A stretch of DNA of 64,000 nt, from the NCBI GenBank assembly GCA_050633505.1, contig JBOEGQ010000004.1, positions 558,001 to 622,000 of the forward strand, in the 5' to 3' direction. This DNA comes from UBA1672 sp050633505. Lineage in GTDB: Bacteria > Pseudomonadota > Alphaproteobacteria > Micavibrionales > Micavibrionaceae. How positions within the stretch are numbered: position 1 is the stretch's first letter; each line of letters begins with the position of its first letter. Made by a program: the position numbers and the translations under genes. The notes below the pieces were generated by a model that had not been told where the DNA came from, made no database searches, and worked only from the letters and a program-made list of their open reading frames with translations. Shown here one piece after another: positions 25,842 to 34,520 of the stretch.

Positions 25842-26834
25842 ATGAGCTTCACAATCGGCACAGTTTCCATTAATGACCCAGTCTTTCTGGCCCCCATGTC
25901 AGGAGTCAGTGACTTACCGTTTCGCAAACTGGTAAAGTCTTATGGCGCAGGTTTGGTTTTCTCAGAAATGATTGCCAGTCGGGAAATGGTTCAAAAAACC
26001 AGCCACTCCCTTAAGATGAATGAGGATTACAAAGAAGAATTTCCCATGGCTGTTCAACTTGCCGGCTGCGACCCCGATATCATGGCAGAGGCCGCGCAAA
26101 TGAACGAAGAACGCGGCGCAGCGATCATCGATATTAATTTTGGCTGCCCTGTAAAAAAAGTCGTAAAAAAAATGGCTGGATCTGCTCTGATGCAAGATGA
26201 AGACCTTGCCACAGACATCATGAAAAAAACGGTTCAGGCGGTAAATATCCCCGTCACCGTTAAAATGCGCCTCGGCTGGGATGGTAACAACCTCAATGCC
26301 CCCTCATTAGCAAAAAAAGCAGAGGATGCAGGCGTACAAATGATCACCGTTCATGGACGAACCCGCGATCAGCTTTACAACGGAACGGCAAACTGGAAAG
26401 CTGTGCGCGCTGTAAAGGATGCCATATCCATCCCCTTAATCGTAAACGGTGATATTTTGACACCGGAAGATGCGATTGAGGCCTTAAATCAATCCGGTGC
26501 AGACGGGGTTATGGTCGGACGTGGATCGCAAGGCAAACCATGGCTTTTACGACAGATCATGGAATATATAAAAACCGGAAAAGCCGGAAAAGAACCCTCC
26601 ACATCTGAAAAACTTCAACTGATTTTACGTCATTATGATGATATTCTCGATCATTACGGCCCTAAAAAAGGGGTTCCCTTTGCACGGAAACATCTTTCAT
26701 GGTATTGCACAGGCTTTGACGGGGCGGCAGAGTTCCGGAATTATTTAAACACATTGAAAGATCCTCAAGACGTGCGCCATAATCTAGTCCGTTTTTACAC
26801 TCAGATAATAGAAAAGGAGATGAACATTGCGTAG
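25842..26834 (+). CDS. tRNA-dihydrouridine synthase, DusB/NifR3 type
   Basis: FMN enzyme that reduces uridine in tRNA D-loops. It has 330 residues from the ATG at 25842 (a GTG at 25824 is in frame, but the family starts close to the FLAPM motif). FLAPMSGVSDLPFRKL, VQLAGCDPDIMAEA, INFGCPVKKV, the catalytic-Cys region, TVHGRTRDQLYNGTANW and VMVGRGSQGKPWL are all Dus hallmarks. The GCPVKKVVKKMAGSALM form points to DusB. The ribosome binding site is weak. It overlaps the next gene by 8 nt. Confidence 0.92.
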   Translation: MSFTIGTVSINDPVFLAPMSGVSDLPFRKLVKSYGAGLVFSEMIASREMVQKTSHSLKMNEDYKEEFPMAVQLAGCDPDIMAEAAQMNEERGAAIIDINFGCPVKKVVKKMAGSALMQDEDLATDIMKKTVQAVNIPVTVKMRLGWDGNNLNAPSLAKKAEDAGVQMITVHGRTRDQLYNGTANWKAVRAVKDAISIPLIVNGDILTPEDAIEALNQSGADGVMVGRGSQGKPWLLRQIMEYIKTGKAGKEPSTSEKLQLILRHYDDILDHYGPKKGVPFARKHLSWYCTGFDGAAEFRNYLNTLKDPQDVRHNLVRFYTQIIEKEMNIA

Positions 26835-28644
26835 CCTCATCCTTTTCATTGTCGTCACACTTGGCTGCATTATGCCCCCATATACAGCGCAAGCACAAAT
26901 GGAGACAGCAAAACTGGCGCAAATACCGATCTTGCATGAAGGTCGGATCAAACCCATAGACAGCTTCGCCAGAAGTAATTTAAAAAGCCTTTCCGGCAAA
27001 GACAAAAACGCAATGGCATGGCTAACACAAACCCTATTCGATCCCGCACGCGCAGAACAAATGCCGGTCATTAAAATCACAAACCCCGAAGTATTGCAGT
27101 TACTCCATCTGGATAGACGTAAGGACAAACTTTATTCATATGGTGAGATCTCCAAACTTCTGGCACAACGGCAAGATCTCTTAAATTCCATCTTAAGCGG
27201 TGATAAACAACAATGGACAACGCAACAACGCGACCTGATAAAGTTACACCAAAAGGTCACATTAATGCGCGATCTTTTGGGAAGTTTGAGCCTAACCCTC
27301 CCTCTTTCATTTACGCTGCCGGATATAGAGAAAGAGCCATTCTCAAGCTATAGCGGCAAACCACTAACGTATCTGAGTACCATTGATATACACACGGACC
27401 TGTCCCAAGCCGTACGGGATATCTACGCACAAAAAAGTGATAAAATTGGAAACTACACAGATCAGGAACAAGCCCTAACCCACCTATCTTACACCTTATC
27501 ATTATTGGAAGAAGCAGGACGAAACGCGCGCTTATTTAAAGTTTTGCCTAACAACAAAACCTGGTACAGCCCATGGGGCGCTGATAAAACCGATCTGGAA
27601 CAATGGCAAAATCTGGCAACAGCGTATCACACAAATCAAACAGAGTTATGGGATAAAACCTTAGAGGAGATGCTCACCACCTCTTTAAAACATAGCGATT
27701 TAAGACCCGCAGCATTAAAAGCAGAATATTATTACAACACATTGAACCCATTTAAGGTTAGCTTTGCTCTTTCATTATGCGCCCTCTCTCTGCTTTTGGC
27801 CAGCTTGTTTAAGTCAAGCGCCACCTCATTTAAAAACATCACTTTTACATTATTAATCAGTAGCTTATCTATACAATCCTTAAGTATCGCGACACGTATG
27901 TATATTCTGGAACGTGCACCAGTCAGCACCTTATACGAAACGATTCTTTTCGTATGTTTTGTCATTTCCGCTTATGTCATAAGTGCCTATTATAAAAACA
28001 AAAATCCGTTATGGTTATGGATTGGAACAATCCTTGGCACCATTTTACACTTGCTTGGGTTTTCCCACAATCAAGACGGTGACAGCATGCTTATGCTAAC
28101 GGCGGTTTTGAATACAAATTTCTGGCTATCCACCCATGTCTTATGCATAACAGCCGGATACGGATTTTGCGCCCTGACCAGTATTCTTGCACATTACACA
28201 CTCGGGAAAATGATCTGGACCGGAGAAGAACGCCCGGATTCAATGCTTTTTAAACACACACATTTGGCCGCCTTATTTGCTTTGCTCTTCACGGGAATAG
28301 GAACCGTCTTGGGGGGGATTTGGGCAGATCAGTCTTGGGGACGTTTTTGGGGCTGGGACCCCAAAGAAAACGGGGCGTTGCTCATTGTATTATGGATTAT
28401 TTGGGTCGTACACGGACGCCTTGGCGGGCAGATGAATAACCGCCATACTCTCTATGGCCTTTCTTATGTTAGTGTCATCCTCGCTTTATCATGGTTTGGG
28501 GTTAACCTACTTGGTGTAGGGCTACATTCTTATGGCTTTACAGACAGTGCCATTTGGGGGCTCAGCCTCTTTACCATTTGCGAAAGCCTGTTTATCATTG
28601 GCTGTATCTTGGTCTTCCACAAAAGGAAAGAAGAACATGCATAA
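26827..28644 (+). CDS. Cytochrome c assembly protein, CcsA/ResC type (fused with periplasmic N-terminal region)
   Basis: System II cytochrome c maturation. It has 605 residues and a TTG start with AGGAG 7 nt upstream. A signal peptide is followed by a periplasmic part with LHEGRIKPIDSFARSN, seen in CcsBA-like fusions, then membrane helices from about residue 310. The heme-handling WWD motif appears as WGRFWGWDPKENGALL. The gene overlaps both dus (8 nt) and the downstream thioredoxin-like gene (8 nt), so the group is one operon. It probably delivers and attaches heme to apocytochrome c. Confidence 0.88.
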   Translation: MRSLILFIVVTLGCIMPPYTAQAQMETAKLAQIPILHEGRIKPIDSFARSNLKSLSGKDKNAMAWLTQTLFDPARAEQMPVIKITNPEVLQLLHLDRRKDKLYSYGEISKLLAQRQDLLNSILSGDKQQWTTQQRDLIKLHQKVTLMRDLLGSLSLTLPLSFTLPDIEKEPFSSYSGKPLTYLSTIDIHTDLSQAVRDIYAQKSDKIGNYTDQEQALTHLSYTLSLLEEAGRNARLFKVLPNNKTWYSPWGADKTDLEQWQNLATAYHTNQTELWDKTLEEMLTTSLKHSDLRPAALKAEYYYNTLNPFKVSFALSLCALSLLLASLFKSSATSFKNITFTLLISSLSIQSLSIATRMYILERAPVSTLYETILFVCFVISAYVISAYYKNKNPLWLWIGTILGTILHLLGFSHNQDGDSMLMLTAVLNTNFWLSTHVLCITAGYGFCALTSILAHYTLGKMIWTGEERPDSMLFKHTHLAALFALLFTGIGTVLGGIWADQSWGRFWGWDPKENGALLIVLWIIWVVHGRLGGQMNNRHTLYGLSYVSVILALSWFGVNLLGVGLHSYGFTDSAIWGLSLFTICESLFIIGCILVFHKRKEEHA

Positions 28645-29182
28645 AATCATTCTGGTCATTATTGCCCTTGTTTTATCCGGCCTATTCGCCTTTTGGGATA
28701 TGAATGCACAACCGACAAAGCAAGTTAAAACCGCGCAAAGCGATAAGGCACAAGATTTCACTAAGGCTCCAGATGTTACACTTACAGACCTTAATGGGAA
28801 AGAATATGTGCTTTCCGACTTTCAGGGGAAAACCGTTCTGTTGAATTTTTGGGCAACATGGTGCAGCCCGTGCGTAAAAGAAATGCCGCAACTGATAACG
28901 CTTGCCAATCGTGAGAAAGACACAACAGTGTTCATCGCCATATCAGTTGACCGTGATACGCAAACAATCACCGATTTCTTCAACAGGCTTGAAATCGACA
29001 TAGCACCAGACCATATACTCATCGCACATGACCCGAAGATGGTCACACCACCCCTATTTGAAACACGCATGTTTCCGGAAAGCTTTATCATTGATAAAAA
29101 CGGCGGCATCAAACATAAAGTTGTTGGGGTCACCGATTGGCTGGGCGATGATATAAGCCGGATACTTTCCGAAATCCAATAA
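28637..29182 (+). CDS. TlpA/ResA-like membrane-anchored thioredoxin
   Basis: It has 181 residues: N-terminal membrane anchor (about 4-22), then a thioredoxin fold facing the periplasm. The active site is WCSPC (C76 and C79) in FWATWCSPCVKEMP, with a cis-proline region at MFPESFIID. Next to a CcsA-type gene, it most likely reduces the apocytochrome CxxCH thiols before heme attachment. The ATG at 28637 overlaps the end of the CcsA gene by 8 nt; the frame further upstream is shadow. Confidence 0.9.
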   Translation: MHKIILVIIALVLSGLFAFWDMNAQPTKQVKTAQSDKAQDFTKAPDVTLTDLNGKEYVLSDFQGKTVLLNFWATWCSPCVKEMPQLITLANREKDTTVFIAISVDRDTQTITDFFNRLEIDIAPDHILIAHDPKMVTPPLFETRMFPESFIIDKNGGIKHKVVGVTDWLGDDISRILSEIQ

Positions 29183-29200
29183 GAATCAGGAGCAAAAGAC

Positions 29201-29545
29201 GTGATTACGATCTACGGCATAAAAAATTGTGATACAGTAAAAAAGGCTTTAAAATGGCTGGATGCACACGGTATTGCGTACACTTTTCACAATTATAAAA
29301 AGCAAGGCGCAGATTTAGATGCACTTACAAAAGCAATAGAGCAACATGGATGGGACAAAGCCATCAATAAGCGCGGCACAACATGGCGCAATCTATCAGA
29401 AGAAATTAAATCCACAACCAATGAACAAAGCGCTCTTGAGCTGGGCATGGAGAATCCATCCGTGATCAAACGCCCCCTCCTTATGATCGGGGATATGACC
29501 TATCTCGGGTTTAGTGAAGAGCAATATAAAACATTATTCAAATGA
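29201..29545 (+). CDS. Spx/ArsC-family protein (YffB-like)
   Basis: It has 114 residues and a GTG start behind a GGAG site. Thioredoxin-like ArsC fold with a single active-site cysteine, C10 in GIKNCDTVKKALKWL, followed by DLDALTKAI, KRGTTWRNL and SVIKRPLL. Single-Cys members such as YffB are glutathione-linked reductases of uncertain substrate, so an arsenate role is not supported. It overlaps the next gene by 4 nt (ATGA). Confidence 0.88.
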   Translation: MITIYGIKNCDTVKKALKWLDAHGIAYTFHNYKKQGADLDALTKAIEQHGWDKAINKRGTTWRNLSEEIKSTTNEQSALELGMENPSVIKRPLLMIGDMTYLGFSEEQYKTLFK

Positions 29546-30345
29546 CCGGATATAGCGGAAAATACATCTGGATTATCGGCGCAAGCAGCGGCATCGGCCA
29601 TGCATTGGCCAAGGAGTTATCAAAGCGCGGCGCGACACTGGCTGTTTCATCACGAAATGAAAAGAAACTAAACCACCTGAAGCAAGAGATGCGCGGCGAA
29701 GACCACTTGGTGTTGCCTCTATGCACAACAGATCAAATGGCGTTACGCAACGCCCACACAACAATATCAGAAACATTCCCCAGACTTGATAGCATCATCT
29801 TTATGGCCGCCCTATACAGCGCCCATGACGGCACGCAAAAAGACATCAATTTCATCCATGAAATGATTGATGTAAACCTAAAAGGCGCCTTCAATATCAC
29901 AGATATTGCCATTCCATTTTTTAAGGAACAAGGCTCTGGCCAGATTGCATTATGCGGCTCTGTCGCGGGATATCGCGGTCTACCATACGGTCAGCCTTAC
30001 TGCGCAACCAAAGCCGCATTGATCAACTATGCGGAAAGCCTGAAATGCGAACTAAAAGGCAATAACATTGATGTTAAGATCATAAACCCTGGCTTTGTTC
30101 GCACCCCCCTAACAGATAAAAATGATTTTCCAATGCCGATGATCATTGAAGCAGAAGAAGCGGCCAATGCCATCGCCGCAGGCTTAGCGTCCAAAGCTTT
30201 TGAAATCCATTTCCCGAAACGCTTCACACGCATTGCCAAAATCATGCATTTTTTACCTGCACCACTTTACTTTTTACTATCCAGATCCATATTCATGAAT
30301 AAAGCGCCAACAATAAAATCTGAAGGAAACGCCCGAAAAGCATAG
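29542..30345 (+). CDS. Short-chain dehydrogenase/reductase
   Basis: It has 267 residues. NAD(P)-binding GASSGIGHAL near the N-terminus, an SSRN motif that favours NADP, and the catalytic S...YxxxK pattern in CGSVAGYRGLPYGQPYCATKAA identify the family. The substrate is unknown. The C-terminal end is hydrophobic (MHFLPAPLYFLLS), possibly a membrane-contact helix. It is translationally coupled to the Spx/ArsC-like gene. The 30346-30460 stretch that follows shows no gene. Confidence 0.85.
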   Translation: MTGYSGKYIWIIGASSGIGHALAKELSKRGATLAVSSRNEKKLNHLKQEMRGEDHLVLPLCTTDQMALRNAHTTISETFPRLDSIIFMAALYSAHDGTQKDINFIHEMIDVNLKGAFNITDIAIPFFKEQGSGQIALCGSVAGYRGLPYGQPYCATKAALINYAESLKCELKGNNIDVKIINPGFVRTPLTDKNDFPMPMIIEAEEAANAIAAGLASKAFEIHFPKRFTRIAKIMHFLPAPLYFLLSRSIFMNKAPTIKSEGNARKA

Positions 30346-30460
30346 GACTTATCCAGAGAATAAATCCCTGCATGGCTTTAAAAACTTGGCGGATTTTCCA
30401 AAATACCTTTATAAATTTTACATACATATTGCAGAGTAATTTTCTTCCCGAGGTGTTCTC

Positions 30461-32833
30461 ATGGGTTTTACAAAAACGTCCGAAGGCCGTGTCTTCTTTC
30501 AAAATGCTGGTAATGATGATGTAAAGCGTACCGCGGCAGCCGCCAAACGCAAGGCAATATCCGCAGCAAACGGCTCCCCCAAAGCAGATCCGGTGATGCC
30601 TGCTGATAACACACAAATGCAAATTTTAATGCTTTTGAAGTCCTTGAATACAAAGTTAAAGGGCTCAAAAGAAGAAAACACAAATCTTAAAAAGCAACTT
30701 GCACAATATAAAGCCAGCATCAAATCAATAGAAGAGCAAACAAAGAAGCAGCAAGAAGACTATATTGATCTGGAACAAAAAGTTGCGCGCAAACAAAACG
30801 AGAGCAGCAAAAAAACCGCACGCGTTGAGCAAAACGTCAAATCACAGGTGGAAAACACCCTAAAACAACTGGAAGAAGCCAAAGACCTGGTTAAGCAACT
30901 GGAAGAAAAAGGCGATAATTATGACGAATCCTTACTGACCTTAAAAAAACAGGTTGATGAGCAGAAAAAGCGGGATGTAATCATTACCAAGCGTCAGAAA
31001 ACAATTGAGACCGCCCAGAAGAAACACAACGAAAAAATGGTTAGCAGCGTCGCGACTTATGTCGACCTCACCAAACGGGTGAGTGAAACAGAGACACGCC
31101 AAGAAGCGCTGGACAACAAAATTGAGGATTCCCGATCAGAATATCTGAAACTTGATCGAAAAATTGACAAGGCGATTGAAGATCGCAACCGCATTTTGCG
31201 TAAAGTTGAACGTATTGAACAAGCCGTGATTGAAACGCGGGATGCTCTAAACGCAAAGGCCATGGTTCTTCTAACCGATCAAGGTGCCGTTGCCGGCATT
31301 GATATGCCGCAAATATCCGATCAAACAATGCAAGCCGATCCGGTGGATCTTAATCGTCGCCTTCAAGAAGAAGCCCTCATGCCATGGTGGCGCAAACCAG
31401 TGCGCATTCAATCGACCAGCTTGGCACTTATGATGGTGGTGGTTTTGCTTCTCGGGTGGATCATGAGCTCTGCGCAACAACCAAGCCCGCATAACTATGC
31501 TCAAACACAAACACAGGCTTCTCCTGCCCGTGTAAGTATCGATATACCAGAGTCTGCAATACCAACCACAGCACCTCAGGCCACACAGAATAAAACGACA
31601 AACTATATTACGCCGACTACGCAATCCACAGAGCAAAACGAATATGCGGCAAAACAAAATGGTCTCGGTACTGCACCGGAGAATCAAACAGAAGAAGATT
31701 ACGGTATTACGATCCATAAGGGATCAGCACTGCCTCCTCACGCCGAAGAAAATGTGCAAGCCCGACCCATTAATATCCAAAATGAACAAGAAATGATTGA
31801 TGCATTTGAAAATGCACCTAATGATCTGGCAAAGCGCCTGAACGATATTGAACCGTCAAGTTTAACCGCAGGTGATAAGGCCTCCCCTACACCACAAGAA
31901 ACGGTAACAAGGACAGCGCCTTTAATCGAAACGCATGTCGCGAAGCCTGCCATTGTACAAAATAACAATAATCAGGCCTACATTAATGCCCTAAAAGGAC
32001 GAATTGCACCGGATAACAGCCTAACAGACATTGCCAAAAAGATTGAAACTCAGGCATTTAACGGTGTGCCTGAAGCACAACACGATCTGGGCGCAATATA
32101 TGTTGCCGGGCATGGACAAATAAAACAAAATCTGGGACGTGCGGTATTCTGGTTTACTGAGGCGGCAAACAACAACATCGCAAATGCGAAATATAATCTG
32201 GGTGTCCTTTACCATCAAGGATTAGGTGTTGAACAGAGCATTTCACGCGCTATTTCCCTCTATAGTGAAGCCGCAGATCTGGATCACCCTGAAGCACAAT
32301 ATAATCTGGGCATTGCCTATATTGAAGGAATCGGTGTTCCATACACGCCTTCACGTGCTGCACGGTATTTTGAACAAGCCGCAAATCACGGCGTTGTAGA
32401 AGCCGCCTATAATTTGGGGCTTATATACGAAAATGGCCTTCTTGGTGAAACACAGCCTGACTTGGCATTGAGCTGGTATAAAAGTGCCGCAGACCAAGGC
32501 AGTCCAGAAGCACAATCTGCCTTAGATCAACTGGCAACGTCACTCGGCATTGATATCGAAGATGTAAATCGTATCGTTGAGAATATGCAGCGCAACCACG
32601 CCATATATAGTAACCAACCATCTTCTCAGGCAGGTAACAATACTATTGCACGTATTCAAGAAGAATTGATGCGCCGTGGTCTATATCCGGGCCCGGTGGA
32701 CGGTATGACCGGCCCGATGACACGAAATGCCATCGAGAACTTCCAAAGCGCCGCTGGATTAAGCATAACAGGAGAAGCATCAGAAGAGCTTCTTGGCTAC
32801 CTTAAAGCATCCGCAAGTACGATTTACAGATAA
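30461..32833 (+). CDS. PodJ-like polarity or envelope protein: coiled coil, membrane helix, Sel1 repeats, peptidoglycan-binding domain
   Basis: It has 790 residues. The cytoplasmic N-terminal half is a long charged coiled coil (about 65-270); a membrane helix follows at about 318-337 (LALMMVVVLLLGWIMSS). A Pro/Thr/Gln-rich periplasmic linker leads to four to five Sel1-like repeats (about 527-690; A..LG..Y..G.GV units) and a PG_binding_1 domain (about 726-785, RGLYPGPVDGMTGPMTRNAIENFQ). This order resembles Caulobacter PodJ, a polar organiser. Function here is inferred. An AGG ribosome binding site precedes the ATG. Confidence 0.82.
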   Translation: MGFTKTSEGRVFFQNAGNDDVKRTAAAAKRKAISAANGSPKADPVMPADNTQMQILMLLKSLNTKLKGSKEENTNLKKQLAQYKASIKSIEEQTKKQQEDYIDLEQKVARKQNESSKKTARVEQNVKSQVENTLKQLEEAKDLVKQLEEKGDNYDESLLTLKKQVDEQKKRDVIITKRQKTIETAQKKHNEKMVSSVATYVDLTKRVSETETRQEALDNKIEDSRSEYLKLDRKIDKAIEDRNRILRKVERIEQAVIETRDALNAKAMVLLTDQGAVAGIDMPQISDQTMQADPVDLNRRLQEEALMPWWRKPVRIQSTSLALMMVVVLLLGWIMSSAQQPSPHNYAQTQTQASPARVSIDIPESAIPTTAPQATQNKTTNYITPTTQSTEQNEYAAKQNGLGTAPENQTEEDYGITIHKGSALPPHAEENVQARPINIQNEQEMIDAFENAPNDLAKRLNDIEPSSLTAGDKASPTPQETVTRTAPLIETHVAKPAIVQNNNNQAYINALKGRIAPDNSLTDIAKKIETQAFNGVPEAQHDLGAIYVAGHGQIKQNLGRAVFWFTEAANNNIANAKYNLGVLYHQGLGVEQSISRAISLYSEAADLDHPEAQYNLGIAYIEGIGVPYTPSRAARYFEQAANHGVVEAAYNLGLIYENGLLGETQPDLALSWYKSAADQGSPEAQSALDQLATSLGIDIEDVNRIVENMQRNHAIYSNQPSSQAGNNTIARIQEELMRRGLYPGPVDGMTGPMTRNAIENFQSAAGLSITGEASEELLGYLKASASTIYR

Positions 32834-32842
32834 TATATACTG

Positions 32843-33352
32843 CTACTGCTGAGAGAGTATGGCGAACTGTGCCTCTAACATGGCGCATTGCTGATCTTTC
32901 CCAATACAAAGAACACCGGCAATAAGGATTTGATAAAGGTTTATATCAGGCTGCACACCTGTTGTATCGACAACATCCGAGACCGTATTCGCACACTCTG
33001 TTAAGGCACTTTTCATTGCATAAGCCGGAACATTCACTTTCATGGCTGCTGTAGATGCGGCGCAACCTTGCTTTAAAGGCTCCATCTGATTTCCATTACC
33101 TGATTGGTTCAAACGCTCTGCATACTTGGATGCCATAGCCATGCTGGCTTCAGATAATGCCTTCATACAAATTTGTTTTTCCCACTGCCCGACACACTGT
33201 TTATTCACAGAATGAATATGCGCCTTTTCAAATGCGGCAATCACTGAAGCATCCTTTGCATATGACAGACCAGAAACAAATGGAACGAATACAACGCCTA
33301 AACACAGACCGATTATGTTTGCATAAATACTTCTTTTTATTATTCCTACCAT
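32843..33352 (-). CDS. Secreted protein of unknown function
   Basis: Unrecognised family. I chose the ATG at 33352 (AGGA about 9 nt upstream): it begins a signal peptide, hydrophobic about 9-28, ending near GLSYAKD. A longer frame to 33445 would overlap the promoter and start of the mini-gene on the other strand. The mature part, about 140 residues, is helical and has several cysteines (CVGQWEKQIC, GCAAST, TECANT, LCIGKDQQC), suggesting disulfides in the periplasm. It lies convergent to the PodJ-like gene, with only 9 nt between stops. Confidence 0.7.
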   Translation of the reverse strand: MVGIIKRSIYANIIGLCLGVVFVPFVSGLSYAKDASVIAAFEKAHIHSVNKQCVGQWEKQICMKALSEASMAMASKYAERLNQSGNGNQMEPLKQGCAASTAAMKVNVPAYAMKSALTECANTVSDVVDTTGVQPDINLYQILIAGVLCIGKDQQCAMLEAQFAILSQQ

Positions 33353-33401
33353 TGACTTTATCCTGCTAAATATGTGACTAATCTGCACAAGGATAACACT
33401 T

Positions 33402-33572
33402 ATGGAAGAAATAAAAGAGAAAAAAAGAGCATGGGGTATCCCCAAGATCTTCCCGTTTAAAGCACCGGGTAAGGAAGTCTTTTGGATATGGGTTCTTTAT
33501 CAGGCCGTAAAAGGCACGATCACAACAACCTTTATATGGATTCCACTGCTCTATATGTGGTGGTCTCAATAA
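33402..33572 (+). CDS. Small membrane protein, 56 residues, unknown
   Basis: Short gene with an AAGGAT ribosome binding site about 6 nt before the ATG. The product begins with a charged cytoplasmic stretch (MEEIKEKKRAWGIPKIFPF), then a long aromatic-rich hydrophobic segment (about 26-54: FWIWVLYQAV, TFIWIPLLYMWW) and ends SQ. It is divergent from the secreted protein at 33352 and upstream of the FNT channel gene. I do not recognise the family; codon use and ribosome site look real. Confidence 0.7.
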   Translation: MEEIKEKKRAWGIPKIFPFKAPGKEVFWIWVLYQAVKGTITTTFIWIPLLYMWWSQ

Positions 33573-33667
33573 AAGCGTTCATAAGCATGCATACATATAA
33601 AAAGGCACTGGTAAAGCTGCTTCTAATCTTCCACAATCAATTCCAGCTAAATTAAAAGGTATCGTGT

Positions 33668-34456
33668 ATGAGCAGTTCCTCCGATGATATTGACGAAAAA
33701 CTTCGTCTTGCCTCTCCCACTATCTATGAAATCATTGCGACAGAAGGCGAAGAAGAGCTTGCACGATCTCTTCCATCTCTGGGCTGGTCCGGACTTGTTG
33801 CTGGGCTATGCATTAGCTTCTCATTATTCTGCGAAGGATATCTAAGACACAACCTACCTCAGAGCGGAAATTACTTTCTTTTAGAAAATCTGGGATACAC
33901 ATTCGGATTTGTAATTGTCATTATTGGACGTTTTCAGCTTTTCACTGAAAATACAATTACCGTGGTTTTACCGCTTCTTGAAAAACGGACAAAACGCAAC
34001 TTCTCCCGTACAGCAAAATTATGGGGCGTTGTCCTTCTAACAAACTTTATCGGAACATTTATTGCCGCCCTACTGGTTAGTAAGATGAGCTTTGTCTCCC
34101 CCGAGCTATTAAGTACTTTTGTCGATATTTCACGGCATGCCGTAGATCAAACCCCTCTGCATGTCTTTCAAATGGCTATTCCTGCAGGCTTTTTAATTGC
34201 ATGTCTTGTGTGGATGTTACCAAGTGCAAGAGGCAGTGAAGTCTGGGTGATTATCCTTATGACGTATATCATCGCAATCGGAGATTTTGCCCATATTGTA
34301 GCGGGATCTGCAGAAGCCTTCCTCCTCGTCCTTGAACAACAAATCGACTTCTTACAAGGTTTCTGGTTCTTATTTGCGGCATGCGCAGGAAACATTATCG
34401 GTGGAACATTCCTATTTGCCGTTCTTGCCTATAATCAGGTAAAGAATGAACGCTGA
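33668..34456 (+). CDS. Formate/nitrite transporter (FNT) family channel, YfdC-like
   Basis: It has 262 residues with six hydrophobic segments. The N-terminus is a soluble acidic stretch of about 35 residues. The segment pattern (SGLVAGLCISFS, LGYTFGFVIVIIGRFQLFTENT, WGVVLLTNFIGTF, AGNIIGGTFLFAVLAY) matches FNT channels, and the GRFQLFTENT form is close to the YfdC branch. FNT proteins form pentamers that pass small monovalent anions such as formate or nitrite; the substrate here is not predictable. Confidence 0.85.
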   Translation: MSSSSDDIDEKLRLASPTIYEIIATEGEEELARSLPSLGWSGLVAGLCISFSLFCEGYLRHNLPQSGNYFLLENLGYTFGFVIVIIGRFQLFTENTITVVLPLLEKRTKRNFSRTAKLWGVVLLTNFIGTFIAALLVSKMSFVSPELLSTFVDISRHAVDQTPLHVFQMAIPAGFLIACLVWMLPSARGSEVWVIILMTYIIAIGDFAHIVAGSAEAFLLVLEQQIDFLQGFWFLFAACAGNIIGGTFLFAVLAYNQVKNER

Positions 34457-34464
34457 TCCTTATA

Positions 34465-34490
34465 AGGAATGGGGGCATTACTCCATTCCT
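34465..34490. terminator. Bidirectional terminator hairpin between convergent genes
   Basis: AGGAATGG (34465-34472) pairs perfectly with CCATTCCT (34483-34490), extended inward by a G-T and a G-C pair, around a 6-nt loop. It lies between the FNT stop and the convergent aldehyde dehydrogenase stop. No long T-run follows on either strand, so termination may be partial. Confidence 0.55.
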
Positions 34491-34520
34491 GTATCGAAAA
34501 TTATCAAAAGAAAAATGGTT

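Noticed and set aside
29201..29545. Arsenate reductase
   Set aside because: Only the single N-terminal cysteine is present and no ars genes are near; the YffB/Spx-like group fits better.
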